Assembly: GCF_000970025.1 (NCBI RefSeq)
Contig: NZ_CP009528.1
Location: 2,715,168-2,779,167 of the forward strand
Length of the DNA stretch: 64,000 bases
Source: Methanosarcina barkeri MS
GTDB lineage: Archaea > Halobacteriota > Methanosarcinia > Methanosarcinales > Methanosarcinaceae
Reading direction: 5' to 3'
Shown: one piece after another, positions 47,234-56,247 of the stretch
Numbering within the stretch: the stretch's first letter is position 1
How the letters are laid out: every line of letters starts with the position of its first letter
Made by a program: the position numbers and the translations under genes
Notes under the pieces: generated by a model
Told to the model about the DNA's origin: nothing
Seen by the model: only the letters and a program-made list of their open reading frames with translations
The model's database searches: none

Positions 47234-49411
47234 ATGAAAACTGTTCTTATTTTCCCACCACAATGGTCGCCATTACAACCTTATTTAAGTATACCATCCT
47301 TATCTGCTTATCTTGAAATGCATGGATATTCTGTAGTGCAAAAGGATTTGAATATAGAATCATATGACATTTTTTTGTCTCCTGAACACATTCTATCAAT
47401 GAAACAAAAAATTAAGGAAAGATTTGAATTATTAGATAACAAGGAACGACTATCTGTAAAAGAGCAAGAAAAGTTTGTTGCTTTTTTTATGGGTATGTCC
47501 AAGGCGTCTCGTATTCACGAATGTATATCAGAAGCAATGACATTAATTAAAAATGAAGATAATTTCTATAATATTAATGACTACAACAAAAGTATGAATA
47601 CAATCAATGAGGCGCTTTCAATAACCTCACTTGCGTATTTTCCGACAAATCTCTCTCTATTTTCTTTTACTATTGATAATTTTGATTATTCAATATCGGA
47701 ATTATTTAAGGCAACAATAGACGAGGAAATTAATCCATATATTCAAATTTATAAAGATAATCTTCTAAAACCAATAGTAAACCTAAAACCTGATCTGGTT
47801 TGTATCTCGATTATAGGTACAGAACAAATAATTCCAGGGTTAACTATTGCACGTTTATTGAAATTAGAAACAGATTCCCACATTAATATTGGTGGAAGTA
47901 TCTTTAGTCGTCTAGTGGATGTTTTACTTTCAAGAAAAGAATTATTTACAACATTTTTTGATAGCGTAATAACATTGGAGGGTGAAAAACCTCTTCTTGA
48001 ACTTGTAAAACATATAGAAAACAAGAAAGATCTTAAATCGGTTCCAAATTTAATTTTTTTGGATGGAGAAAGCGTATGTAAGACAGACATAAGTAGGCCA
48101 GAAAGAATTGATAACTTACCTACGCCTAGCTTTGAAGGATTCCCTTTGGATAAATATTTATCTCCTCTTCTGGTTTTACCATATCTGTCAAGTAGAGGCT
48201 GTTATTTTAATAAATGTGCTTTCTGTGATCACTCATATATTTATGGAAATCGTTATGATCCCAGAGACATTAAAAAAGTTGTAGATGATCTAAACAAATT
48301 AACAAATAAATATGGATGTCATCACTTTACATTCTCTGATGAATGTATCTCGCCATCTAGGTTTGATAAATTGTCAGATGAACTTATAAACACTAAATCC
48401 ACAATTTTTGCGAATGCTGACATAAGGTTCGAAAAAGGATTTACATCCGAATTATGTAATAAAATATACAATTCTGGATTTAGGGTTTTCTATATCGGCA
48501 TGGAATCCGCCAATAATAGAGTTCTTAGTTTCATGAATAAGGGAATAGATAAAGATTCGATTCTTAATATAATTTCAAATAGCTCTAGTGCAGGTATTTG
48601 GAATCATGTTTTTTATTTCTTAGGATTCCCTACAGAAACCGAAACTGAAGCAGAAGAAACTCTAGATATATTGATTTCTAAAAAAGATCAAATCCACTCA
48701 TCTGGTGGTTCAACTTTTCTATTAGGGAAAGATTCCAAAGTTGCACACAATCCCAAAAAATATTCAGTCAAAAATATTAAGATTGACCAAAAAAAAGATC
48801 TCGAATTATGGTACAATTACGACATTGATGTAGGCCTATCAAATGAAATGGCTCAAAGATTATTATCCAGCTTCAAGGAGCAAATCGAAAAAGATAATTG
48901 CGATTATTGTTGGAGTTCTATTCCACGTGAACATTTGCTAATCTATTTGTCACGATATAGAGTTTCAGATCTGAAAGATATGATTAAGATTCCATATATT
49001 AAACAAGACCCTAGAATATATTATAATGACTATTTGAATGATAATGCGATATTATATATGCATAAACATTTAGCAGTTCATACTATTAATTTTGATATAA
49101 CAGAATTAATAAACAATAAATTTAACTCGCCAATAGTATCGGAACTTACAAATGTTGTATACAATGAAAAAAGTAAAAAAATTTTTAAAATAAATAATTC
49201 CGCAAAAAAAGTGATTGATTTACTTGATAACGTAAATACTGTGGGAGATGTAATAAACAAAATAGCTATAAATTATGGAATTTCTCTTAAAGAGGCTAGA
49301 ATAAAATGTAACAGATTATTTACAGAATTGTTAAACAATGATATAGTTGGAATTGCGAATTCTACCGGCTCGATTCCAAGGCTCGATCCTACTTTCGGCA
49401 GGTCTACATAA
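47234..49411 (+). CDS. B12-binding radical SAM enzyme with C-terminal PqqD-like domain
   Basis: 725 residues from ATG 47234; the frame is open to a TTG at 47219. Cobalamin-binding-like N-terminal domain (TVLIFPPQWSPLQPYLSIPS; PDLVCISIIG; INIGGS). Radical SAM core with CYFNKCAFC (about 323-331), FSDE and FYIGMESANNRVL. A helical linker follows, then a PqqD/RRE-like winged helix at about 640-707 (KIFKINNSAKKVIDLLDNVN, then TVGDVINKIA, and LFTELLNNDIV). RRE domains bind RiPP leader peptides, so it probably modifies a peptide, plausibly the one encoded upstream. The last ~9 codons lie in an inverted-repeat arm, so the original C-terminus may be lost. Confidence 0.85.
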   Translation: MKTVLIFPPQWSPLQPYLSIPSLSAYLEMHGYSVVQKDLNIESYDIFLSPEHILSMKQKIKERFELLDNKERLSVKEQEKFVAFFMGMSKASRIHECISEAMTLIKNEDNFYNINDYNKSMNTINEALSITSLAYFPTNLSLFSFTIDNFDYSISELFKATIDEEINPYIQIYKDNLLKPIVNLKPDLVCISIIGTEQIIPGLTIARLLKLETDSHINIGGSIFSRLVDVLLSRKELFTTFFDSVITLEGEKPLLELVKHIENKKDLKSVPNLIFLDGESVCKTDISRPERIDNLPTPSFEGFPLDKYLSPLLVLPYLSSRGCYFNKCAFCDHSYIYGNRYDPRDIKKVVDDLNKLTNKYGCHHFTFSDECISPSRFDKLSDELINTKSTIFANADIRFEKGFTSELCNKIYNSGFRVFYIGMESANNRVLSFMNKGIDKDSILNIISNSSSAGIWNHVFYFLGFPTETETEAEETLDILISKKDQIHSSGGSTFLLGKDSKVAHNPKKYSVKNIKIDQKKDLELWYNYDIDVGLSNEMAQRLLSSFKEQIEKDNCDYCWSSIPREHLLIYLSRYRVSDLKDMIKIPYIKQDPRIYYNDYLNDNAILYMHKHLAVHTINFDITELINNKFNSPIVSELTNVVYNEKSKKIFKINNSAKKVIDLLDNVNTVGDVINKIAINYGISLKEARIKCNRLFTELLNNDIVGIANSTGSIPRLDPTFGRST

Positions 49412-49745
49412 GGGATTTAAATATTTTTTCTGATATCGTTTTTGAACATTTGATAAATACGCGTTAGAGTTAAAGCTGGTTAACTTCTGGCTCAATTCCC
49501 ATGACATATATATAGTCACGCCTACAATTATTGCAACAAAAACTCATTGTACCTTATTGAGTAGTTGCATTATTTATCCTCGTGACTATAAATACTGAAT
49601 CATTTTTCTATTAAAGGTTAGTATGAGAGATTATGTTTGGATCATATGTAAACCTAATAACTACACACAATAAGGAAATATCATTTTAAAATCGCCATCA
49701 GCAAAAATGATCGAAAATGAAATGTCGACCTGCCGAATGTAGGAT
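49386..49745. mobile_element. 360-bp block bounded by 24-bp inverted repeats
   Basis: ATCCTACTTTCGGCAGGTC plus five bases (49386-49409) recurs inverted at 49722-49745 with 22 of 24 matches. The left arm contains the end of the radical SAM gene. The interior has no gene but contains the nested hairpin at 49511-49590. It looks like a MITE or IS remnant; no target duplication is visible. Confidence 0.55.
49511..49590. other. 80-nt nested hairpin, possible structured RNA
   Basis: Outer stem TATAGTCACG (49511-49520) with CGTGACTATA (49581-49590). An 11/11-nt internal loop leads to TGCAAC (49532-49537) with GTTGCA (49564-49569), then ACTCA (49542-49546) with TGAGT (49558-49562). Three stems in register over 80 nt are unlikely by chance. 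It lies 100 bp past the radical SAM gene. Confidence 0.5.
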
Positions 49746-49877
49746 ATATACAAACCTTACTTGCGTAAATACCTAAGGTTTTTACTTAAAATCATTACTG
49801 TTTGTAATTTGAGATCCCAAAAAGGAAAGAGAAGTGGAAAGGTTATTCCCCATCACTTATAAACAAAAACATGTATG

Positions 49878-49914
49878 CCACGCTTGGCACTTTTCGGCAC
49901 TGTGCCAAGCGTGG
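49878..49914 (-). terminator. Strong hairpin terminator
   Basis: A perfect 13-bp stem, CCACGCTTGGCAC (49878-49890) with GTGCCAAGCGTGG (49902-49914), and an 11-nt loop. On the minus strand it lies 25 bp after the small gene's stop and is followed by ATGTTTTTG. GC-rich in an AT-rich setting. Confidence 0.6.
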
Positions 49915-49939
49915 TCTAGTAAAAAAAGTAAGAAGGCAG

Positions 49940-50116
49940 TTAAAAAGTTTCTTTGCCCTCTTCATAAAATACTCTACCGTTGCCGTCTCGGAATTCAAAT
50001 CTCATATTATCTTTATCACATGGAACCATTTCCCCACCGACGGGGCAGGTCGTAAGGTTATCACTTGTGAATGCATTGAGATATGCTTGCGGTGTGCCGA
50101 AGTAAATATTTGGCAT
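49940..50116 (-). CDS. 58-residue hypothetical protein
   Basis: ATG 50116: MPNIYFGTPQAYLNAFTSDN, then CPVGGEMVPCDKDN and RFEFRDGNGRVFYEEGKETF. Protein-like composition, two Cys in C-x8-C, no known family. A GGAG at about 50150-50153 suits an ATG at 50138, 23 nt upstream in another frame, so the start may be damaged or internal. It is bracketed by a terminator-like hairpin and a long palindrome. Confidence 0.45.
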   Translation of the reverse strand: MPNIYFGTPQAYLNAFTSDNLTTCPVGGEMVPCDKDNMRFEFRDGNGRVFYEEGKETF

Positions 50117-50156
50117 TTAATGAATTTTTGTTCTGTCATTAAATTAAATTCTCCTT

Positions 50157-50212
50157 ATTTATTTCAGATGTATACAATATAAAATCTTATATTGTATACA
50201 TCTAAAATAAAT
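50157..50212. repeat. 56-nt palindrome, 26-bp arms
   Basis: Arms ATTTATTTCAGATGTATACA+ATATAA (50157-50182) and its complement (50187-50212) match at 25 of 26 positions around a 4-nt AATC loop. It stands 41 bp upstream of the start of the small minus-strand gene, so it could be an operator, a terminator or an element end. Confidence 0.85.
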
Positions 50213-50777
50213 GTAACCGTTAATATATAAACTTTTGGATGTTACACTGTAATGTATAGAGATTTTTAGTATTTCCATATATCAGCGATAGCAACTTTAG
50301 CTAAAACTGAATGATTTTTTAGATGTTAAAACCCCTTGGTTCTTGAGTGGTTAGTTTTCCTATTCTTCTGTTTCGTTGTCTGGTTTTTCGTCGTGATCGT
50401 AACCTGTGGGAATTGCTGCGCCTGCTGTTATCCCTACTTCTCGCCTCCACTGTTCTTTTTTCCTGTTATTCAGGAGATCTGAAGTAAAGATCTATCCAAG
50501 GTGAGGTATGAGGGGGACTTGCAAAGAAATGGTAAGCCTCTTAACCGGGATATTTTATTCTTGTGTTATAGAGTCCTTTTTTGCTGTCTCTATGTTGGTT
50601 TAGGTCTGCTTGCCAGTTTAAAGCCCCTTGAAAATTTGAGATAAGCTTTTGTAATCTCATAATTTAGAGAGCTTGCAGGCTTGAAAGAGACATCCTGCTT
50701 TTCAGGTTTTACAGCTTTTTCTTGCAGCATTCCAAAAATCTAATTTAGGAAATCCCCGTATTCTAATACGGTTCTAT
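50213..50777. other. Intergenic region with a possible gene remnant
   Basis: On the minus strand, 50488-50361 reads FTSDLLNNRKKEQWRREVGI then TAGAAIPTGYDHDEKPDNET and ends EE-UAG; an upstream in-frame UAG and no start suggest a 3' remnant. The rest shows no gene. Confidence 0.35.
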
Positions 50778-51251
50778 ATGGAAGCTATTAATTTTAAGAA
50801 AATAATGGTTGCAACCGACGGCTCGCCCTGCTCCGGGCTGGTTGCTGAAAAAGGGATTGAGCTTGCTCGGTTGAGTGGAGGAATGGTTTATGCAGTCTAT
50901 GTGGTATCAACGGCCTACCTGGCTCCTATCAATGGAGATTCCTTTCCTATGAGTGTGGATCCTTACTGGGAATCTATACATGAGGCATGGGATAAACAGG
51001 GACATGAGGCTGTAAATTATGTAAAAAGCCTGGGAGATATGAAAGGAATCAATGTTGAGCCCGTTCTTCTTGAAGGCAATCCCGCAGAAGAACTGATCCG
51101 GTATGCCGAAGAGGAAAAAATGGATATTGTTGTTATGGGCACTCTTGGAAAAACAGGACTGGACAGGTTGCTTCTTGGCAGTGTCGCAGAAAATCTGGTC
51201 CGTCACTCGAAGGTTCCGGTTATGGTTGTAAGAGATAAGTGTGACATATGA
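50778..51251 (+). CDS. Universal stress protein, UspA family
   Basis: 157 residues, single Usp domain. N-terminal IMVATDGSPCSG and the ATP-binding G-x2-G-x9-G-S/T motif in GTLGKTGLDRLLLGSVAENL (about 120-139) are both intact, so it belongs to the nucleotide-binding class. It ends VPVMVVRDKC. Cytoplasmic, stress-related, precise role unknown. Convergent with eno, 61 bp apart. Confidence 0.93.
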   Translation: MEAINFKKIMVATDGSPCSGLVAEKGIELARLSGGMVYAVYVVSTAYLAPINGDSFPMSVDPYWESIHEAWDKQGHEAVNYVKSLGDMKGINVEPVLLEGNPAEELIRYAEEEKMDIVVMGTLGKTGLDRLLLGSVAENLVRHSKVPVMVVRDKCDI

Positions 51252-51312
51252 AACTGAATTGTTAAAACGAAAAAAGAAAGCTAAAACTATTTAAAATGAA
51301 AAATTAAAAGGG

Positions 51313-52599
51313 TTAGAGTTGCACGTAATGTGCAACCTCACCCAGGTCTTCCTCGATTCTGAGAAGCTGGTTATATTTAGCTGTTCTTTCTCCACGGGCC
51401 GGGGCTCCGGTCTTGATCATTTCTGCCCCGATAGCTACCGAGATATCCGCAATTGTTGTGTCTTCGGTTTCGGCAGAGCGGTGGCTTACTATTACTGTAT
51501 AGCCATTTCTGGAAGCCATATTTGCAGCATCAAAAGCTTCGGAAATAGTTCCGATCTGGTTGACCTTTAAGAGAAGTGCATTTGCTGCTCCCATGTCAAC
51601 ACCTTTTGAAAGTCTCTCAATGTTTGTGACAAAAAGGTCGTCACCAACAATAATTGTGTCCCAGAGTTCATTGGTCAGAGCTTCGAAGTCCTCAAAGGCT
51701 TCCTCATAGAAGGGGTCTTCAATGGAAAGGATTGGATATGAGTTCACAAGTTCGACATAGTAGTCCATCAGCTCGGGAGCAGAGCGTTTCTTTCCGTCGA
51801 TTGAGTAGGCCTCATCTTCGTAAAACTCGGAGGCTGCAGCATCAAGCCCGATTGTAACCTCGGTGTCAGTGTAGCCTGCTTCTTCAATAGCCTGGGCAAG
51901 AGCATCAAGGGCTTCGGTTGACTCACTCATCTTGGGAGCATATCCTCCTTCATAGCCCACGTTGGTAGAAGAACGACCGTATTTCTTTTCCAGTATTTTA
52001 CCAAGAACGTGATAGATTTCGGCTCCCATCTGGAGAGCTTCGTAAAAGGTTTCTGCGCCTTTGGGCTGAATCATGAACTCCTGAATTGCAAGATCATTGC
52101 CTGCATGCTTGCCCCCGTTAAGGACATTCATCGTGGGCACTGGAAGAGTAAATGCATTTGAGCCTCCCAAATAGCGGTAGAGAGGAACATTCAGGGAATC
52201 TGCAGCAGCTCTTGCAACAGCCATGGATACCCCAAGAATTGCATTTGCCCCAAGGTTTGATTTGTTATCGGTCTCATCGAGCTCAATCATCAGCTCATCG
52301 ATTTCCCGCTGGTTTCGCACATCAAGCCCCAGCAATTCCTTCTGGATGATGGTATTCACATTCTTTACTGCAGTGAGAACTCCTTTTCCTCCATATCTAT
52401 TAGGGTCTGCATCCCGCAGTTCAAGGGCCTCGTTCGTACCAGTAGAAGCCCCTGAAGGAACACCGGCTCTGCCAAATCCCTTTGGCGTAAACACATCAAC
52501 TTCAACTGTGGGATTTCCCCTTGAATCCAGGATCTCCCGAGCATGTATCTTTTGGATTTTATATTCTCCAGAATCCTGCTGTAGACCGATATACGACAT
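51313..52599 (-). CDS. eno: Enolase
   Basis: 428 residues, normal length. Interconverts 2-phosphoglycerate and phosphoenolpyruvate in glycolysis/gluconeogenesis. Signature pieces: [31 protein letters not shown], the Mg ligands in [16 protein letters not shown] and VGDDLFVTN, and catalytic Lys in [10 protein letters not shown], then [10 protein letters not shown]. Single gene; its upstream region is filled by a 19-bp tandem array. Confidence 0.98.
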   Translation of the reverse strand: MSYIGLQQDSGEYKIQKIHAREILDSRGNPTVEVDVFTPKGFGRAGVPSGASTGTNEALELRDADPNRYGGKGVLTAVKNVNTIIQKELLGLDVRNQREIDELMIELDETDNKSNLGANAILGVSMAVARAAADSLNVPLYRYLGGSNAFTLPVPTMNVLNGGKHAGNDLAIQEFMIQPKGAETFYEALQMGAEIYHVLGKILEKKYGRSSTNVGYEGGYAPKMSESTEALDALAQAIEEAGYTDTEVTIGLDAAASEFYEDEAYSIDGKKRSAPELMDYYVELVNSYPILSIEDPFYEEAFEDFEALTNELWDTIIVGDDLFVTNIERLSKGVDMGAANALLLKVNQIGTISEAFDAANMASRNGYTVIVSHRSAETEDTTIADISVAIGAEMIKTGAPARGERTAKYNQLLRIEEDLGEVAHYVQL

Positions 52600-52651
52600 T
52601 ATTTCACCCTTTTTAATCTCTGATCTATCTATTAGATATATTCTGTTATTT

Positions 52652-52843
52652 GAAGCTTAACCTTAATTCAAAGCTTATCCTTAATTTTGAAGCTTATCCT
52701 TAATTCAAAGCTTATCCTTAATTTTGAAGCTTACTCTTAATTTTGAAGCTTACTCTTAATTTTGAAGCTTACTCTTAATTTTGAAGCTTACTCTTAATTT
52801 TGAAGCTTACTCTTAATTTTGAAGCTTACTCTTAATTTGAGAC
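52652..52843. repeat. 19-bp tandem repeat upstream of eno, about ten copies
   Basis: Unit GAAGCTTACTCTTAATTTT repeats exactly from 52745 (52745, 52764, 52783, 52802, 52821), with variant units (ccttaattcaaagctt) back to 52652. It starts 53 bp upstream of the eno start codon, in the expected promoter zone. The rest of 52600-53349 has no gene. Confidence 0.92.
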
Positions 52844-53315
52844 TTAATCTTAACTTAACCGTTAGATGTCCGAATTGTATTTAATTCTTTATCCGGTTAA
52901 CGGAAATAATTTTAATTAAGTTTTACGCTATTGTCTCATAAGAAACCCTATTAACAAATGAAGGCTATATGTTGAATTTCCAAATTCAAAAATACTTTTG
53001 CTCAGGTATCTGCATCCTTAGCTGTATAAATTCAGGAATATTATCCTTCGAGCATTTGCAAGAGATTTTCTTATTTTGCAAACCTTAACTCAGGCTTCCT
53101 GAGTTTTAGGAATCTTTATTTTCCTCAGGCACTAGCTTTAAAGGTTTTGGTCAGGATCACAAAGCCAGTTTTTACAAAACCGATTTTTTTCCGGAGATTT
53201 ACTAATATTAGGTTTTATATTAAAACTTTCCAAAAAAAGGCATTAACAGGGTTTGATAGCTATTATACTTCTTAACAATACTCAATTTATTTAAAAAAAC
53301 AATTTTATCTACATA

Positions 53316-53325
53316 AAATATATAA
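53316..53325 (+). promoter_or_regulatory. TATA box of the HTH regulator gene
   Basis: AAATATATAA centred about 29 bp before the ATG at 53350. Archaeal initiation falls about 25 bp from the TATA box, and no ribosome site precedes the ATG, so the mRNA is probably leaderless. Confidence 0.5.
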
Positions 53326-53349
53326 ACCTGAAAGTATTATTCACTTCCG

Positions 53350-53739
53350 ATGACCGACGATTCTCCAGTTAATTTAACCGATAAAGAGTATTCAATCATT
53401 GACATGCTCCAGAGCCTGGGACTCCCGAGAACAGAGGCTACCGCAATCGTATGTCTGAAAGACTGCAGTGAACTCAGGTCTCTTCATATTGAACTTGTAT
53501 CAGGGCTTAGACAACCGGAAGTAAGTGTAGCCATGCGCCCCCTGCGGGAAAGAGGTTGGGTGGAAGAAAGGTCTGAAAAAAAGAATAAAGGAAAAGGCAG
53601 GCCTGTGAAGTACTATCAGTTAACTTTGCCCTTCTCACAAATTGTAAAGACCCTTGAAGAAGAATTTTTAAAAGATAATGAAGAAAAAATGATTGCACTC
53701 GAAAGGCTTCGAGAACTGGAAACAACATTGCAAAATTGA
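53350..53739 (+). CDS. HTH transcriptional regulator, TrmB/ArsR-like
   Basis: 129 residues. Winged-helix core: MLQSLGLPRTEATAIVCLKD, then RQPEVSVAMRPLRERGWVEE, with a basic wing (KKNKGKGRPVKYY). A C-terminal coiled coil (EEEFLKDNEEKMIALERLRE) probably dimerises it. No ligand domain. Targets unknown; the gene stands alone, with a predicted leaderless start. Confidence 0.85.
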   Translation: MTDDSPVNLTDKEYSIIDMLQSLGLPRTEATAIVCLKDCSELRSLHIELVSGLRQPEVSVAMRPLRERGWVEERSEKKNKGKGRPVKYYQLTLPFSQIVKTLEEEFLKDNEEKMIALERLRELETTLQN

Positions 53740-53839
53740 ATTTGAAGAAGGCTGCCAGACAATTTTGCAGGATTATATTTAACTTCTTGCTTTCATACTC
53801 AAACTTTTGAGCCCTGATTATAACTGTTCTACTTGAACG

Positions 53840-54295
53840 TCATTTCATATCTAAAACTCGTTCAAAACATACAGGGGCAAAGCCCTGTTCCTTATCTTCA
53901 ATTCTTCTAGCAGAAAATCCATCAAGTTCGAGGACAAAAGCCTCAACTACCATAAAAACTTCGCTTTCTCCTCTCAAACACCCGAGTTTTACATTGTCTC
54001 CCCTGCCTGCGCTTGCATGCAGATGGATCTTAGGCTTTCCTTCCATTAAAAAAATGTCTCCAATTCCCAGAATCTCATGTGCATCATTAAAGACGGACCA
54101 TACAGGTTCTGGAGGAATTATACTTTTTTTAGGGCCTGTGACAAGCTGTGCCTCTTTTAATGCGCCAAGCAATACAAAAACAGCAGATTCGATGCGCTCC
54201 AGTTCAGCAAGTTTAATCAGTTCCAGAATCAAGTCTTCTCCAGAATCGATCCTTACGGTAAATACTCTACCTATTTTTCCTGTTGCATATTCCAT
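53840..54295 (-). CDS. PPC/DUF296-domain protein
   Basis: 151 residues from ATG 54295, which has a GAGG site upstream; a longer frame begins inside the ABC gene and is rejected. The PPC (DUF296) fold covers most of it: GRVFTVRIDSGEDLILEL, FVLLGALKEAQLV, IHLHASAGRGDN with the paired His that bind a metal in some members, then EVFMVVEAFVLEL. In archaea these are stand-alone trimers of unknown function. Starts 10 bp after the ABC ATPase stop: an operon. Confidence 0.88.
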   Translation of the reverse strand: MEYATGKIGRVFTVRIDSGEDLILELIKLAELERIESAVFVLLGALKEAQLVTGPKKSIIPPEPVWSVFNDAHEILGIGDIFLMEGKPKIHLHASAGRGDNVKLGCLRGESEVFMVVEAFVLELDGFSARRIEDKEQGFAPVCFERVLDMK

Positions 54296-54305
54296 CTTTC
54301 TATCC

Positions 54306-54989
54306 TCACTGATCTGTAATTTTTCCGTCCACAAGCCTGATAATCCTGTCAGCTTTTGATGCCAGGTTTTCATTATGAGTAACCACGATAAAAGTCTGAT
54401 TATGCTCTCTGTTCAGCCGTCTGAGCAGTTCATAGATCAGGTCACCCGTTTTTGTATCAAGGTTGCCTGTAGGCTCGTCTCCGAGCACGATTGCAGGAGA
54501 ACAGCTAAGTGCCCTTGCTACTGCAACCCTCTGGTTTTGCCCTCCTGAAAGTTCACCGGGCCTGTGATCCATCCGGTCTTCAAGTCCTACCTCTTTAAGG
54601 AGGTTTTCAGCAATTGCCTGTGCTTCTTTCCTGCTTTTTCCCGTAATCAAGAGCGGCATTATTACATTTTCCAAGGCCGTAAAGTCCGGGAGCAGGTGAT
54701 GGTACTGGAAAACAAAACCAAGCATTCTGTTTCGCATCTCAGAACGTTCCTTATCCGACATATTTGTTACGTCTCTACCGTCTATCATGAGCGTCCCAGA
54801 ACTTGGGGTGTCCAGCAGGCCTATCATGTGCATAAGTGTGCTTTTTCCAGAACCAGATGGTCCGACGATTGCAACGAATTCTCCTTTCTTAATTTTTAAG
54901 TTTGCATTGTCGAGCGCGCGAAATTTCATTCCGTTTTTATATATTTTTGTCAGGTTTTTAAGCTCGATAATTGGGCGTTCTTCAGTCAT
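54306..54989 (-). CDS. ABC transporter ATPase, LolD/MacB type, no permease adjacent
   Basis: 227 residues. Walker A GPSGSGKST (about 40), Q-loop FVFQYHHLLPDF, signature LSGGQNQRVAVARAL (about 140), Walker B IVLGDEPTGNLD and His switch VVTHN. The LolD/MacB/FtsE subfamily normally works with a FtsX-type permease. None is in the window; the operon partner is instead a PPC-domain protein. Confidence 0.93.
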   Translation of the reverse strand: MTEERPIIELKNLTKIYKNGMKFRALDNANLKIKKGEFVAIVGPSGSGKSTLMHMIGLLDTPSSGTLMIDGRDVTNMSDKERSEMRNRMLGFVFQYHHLLPDFTALENVIMPLLITGKSRKEAQAIAENLLKEVGLEDRMDHRPGELSGGQNQRVAVARALSCSPAIVLGDEPTGNLDTKTGDLIYELLRRLNREHNQTFIVVTHNENLASKADRIIRLVDGKITDQ

Positions 54990-55147
54990 GCTTTTCCTGC
55001 TTTTTCAAAACCATTATAACAAAAAAAGAGGAGCTTTTAACTAAAGAGCTTTTGGGCAGAACACAGGGTCCCACAGAAAACCTCTATTTTAAGACTGCTC
55101 TCCTTTTTTTTTGAGAAGGGAATTCTGCAAAGAGGGACATATAGAAG

Positions 55148-55217
55148 AAGAAACTTCTACAAGAAAAGACCTTTCAATAAGAAACTTCTACAAGAGGAAA
55201 CTTCTACAAGAAGATAA
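55148..55217. repeat. Short repeat of GAAACTTCTACAAGA
   Basis: Three copies of gaaacttctacaaga at irregular spacing, in the 265-bp gap between the ABC ATPase start and the EamA gene's 3' end. Confidence 0.75.
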
Positions 55218-55254
55218 TAATTCCACAAAGAGAAGATTTCTATATTCTGTACTT

Positions 55255-56139
55255 CTATTTCAGGCCTACCTTATCCCTTTTACTTATAACATAGGCTGCT
55301 GTAAGAATAAAAACGCAACCAAGAAAAGTCGATATATAGAGCGGATTTTTCAAGACAGTAACGTCAAAGAAAATTCCGGAAACAGGCTCGACCAGGGCAA
55401 GAATACTTCCTGTCTGAGCCCTGATTCCTGAGATACCTATCAGATAGATTATGGCAGCGAACGTTATAGTTAAGCTGAAGAGGAGCAGGATATCAAGATT
55501 TTTAACGAAAACAGTAGTTGGAGTGGAGAGTGCGGCCGGCAGCATAAAAAGAAGGCTTATTCCAGTCAGCCAGAAGGTTTGTGCTATTCCTGAGTAATCA
55601 TCTCTCAAATATCGAATCGTTATTATATTCGCACCGAATGACAGCCCTGACAGTAACCCGAAAAGAAGGCCTTTCTGAGATTCAGGACCTGCATGTCCAA
55701 GAATTTCACCCGGACGTGCAATCAGTAAAACTCCTGTTATTGCAAGCAAAAGAGGGAGAACGCTGTTACTATTACTGTGTTCTCCGAGAATCGAAGGAGC
55801 AAACAGATTAACATATACCGGGGCTGTATAGAGCAGAAGGACAGCCACCGAAACCCCACTATACCTAATAGATGAAAAGTAACAAATCCCTGTTATCGCA
55901 TTTAGAAGGCCCAGGAGGAGAAGGTATCTTTTTTTTCTATGGGGTTTAAGCTGTCCGAGCCCTCGATTGAGTAGCAGATAAACAAAAATCATGCAGAGAC
56001 CAAAGAAGAGCCTGGAGAAAAGGATCGATCCGGTTGACATATTCTGAATTTTATCCAGAAAAACTCCGATAGTGCCGTAAATTATGCTGCCAGTTACAAC
56101 TTCCAAATATGGATTTAAAGAGTTTTTCTGCACTGGCAT
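55255..56139 (-). CDS. EamA-family (DMT) transporter
   Basis: 294 residues, ten helices in two EamA repeats; each repeat ends in a typical motif (YSGVSVAVLLLYTAPVYVNL in the first, QTGSILALVEPVSGIFFD in the second). Drug/metabolite exporters of this kind move amino acids or other small metabolites; substrate not predictable. Single gene with a tandem array immediately upstream. Confidence 0.92.
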   Translation of the reverse strand: MPVQKNSLNPYLEVVTGSIIYGTIGVFLDKIQNMSTGSILFSRLFFGLCMIFVYLLLNRGLGQLKPHRKKRYLLLLGLLNAITGICYFSSIRYSGVSVAVLLLYTAPVYVNLFAPSILGEHSNSNSVLPLLLAITGVLLIARPGEILGHAGPESQKGLLFGLLSGLSFGANIITIRYLRDDYSGIAQTFWLTGISLLFMLPAALSTPTTVFVKNLDILLLFSLTITFAAIIYLIGISGIRAQTGSILALVEPVSGIFFDVTVLKNPLYISTFLGCVFILTAAYVISKRDKVGLK

Positions 56140-56247
56140 GTTCGAGAATTAAAAGCTTGCAGATATATATTTTTTGGGCGTAGAAAAATACCGGACCACA
56201 GGCTTTAAGGCAAACTTTAAAAAAGGACAGAAAAAAGGAAGAAAAGA

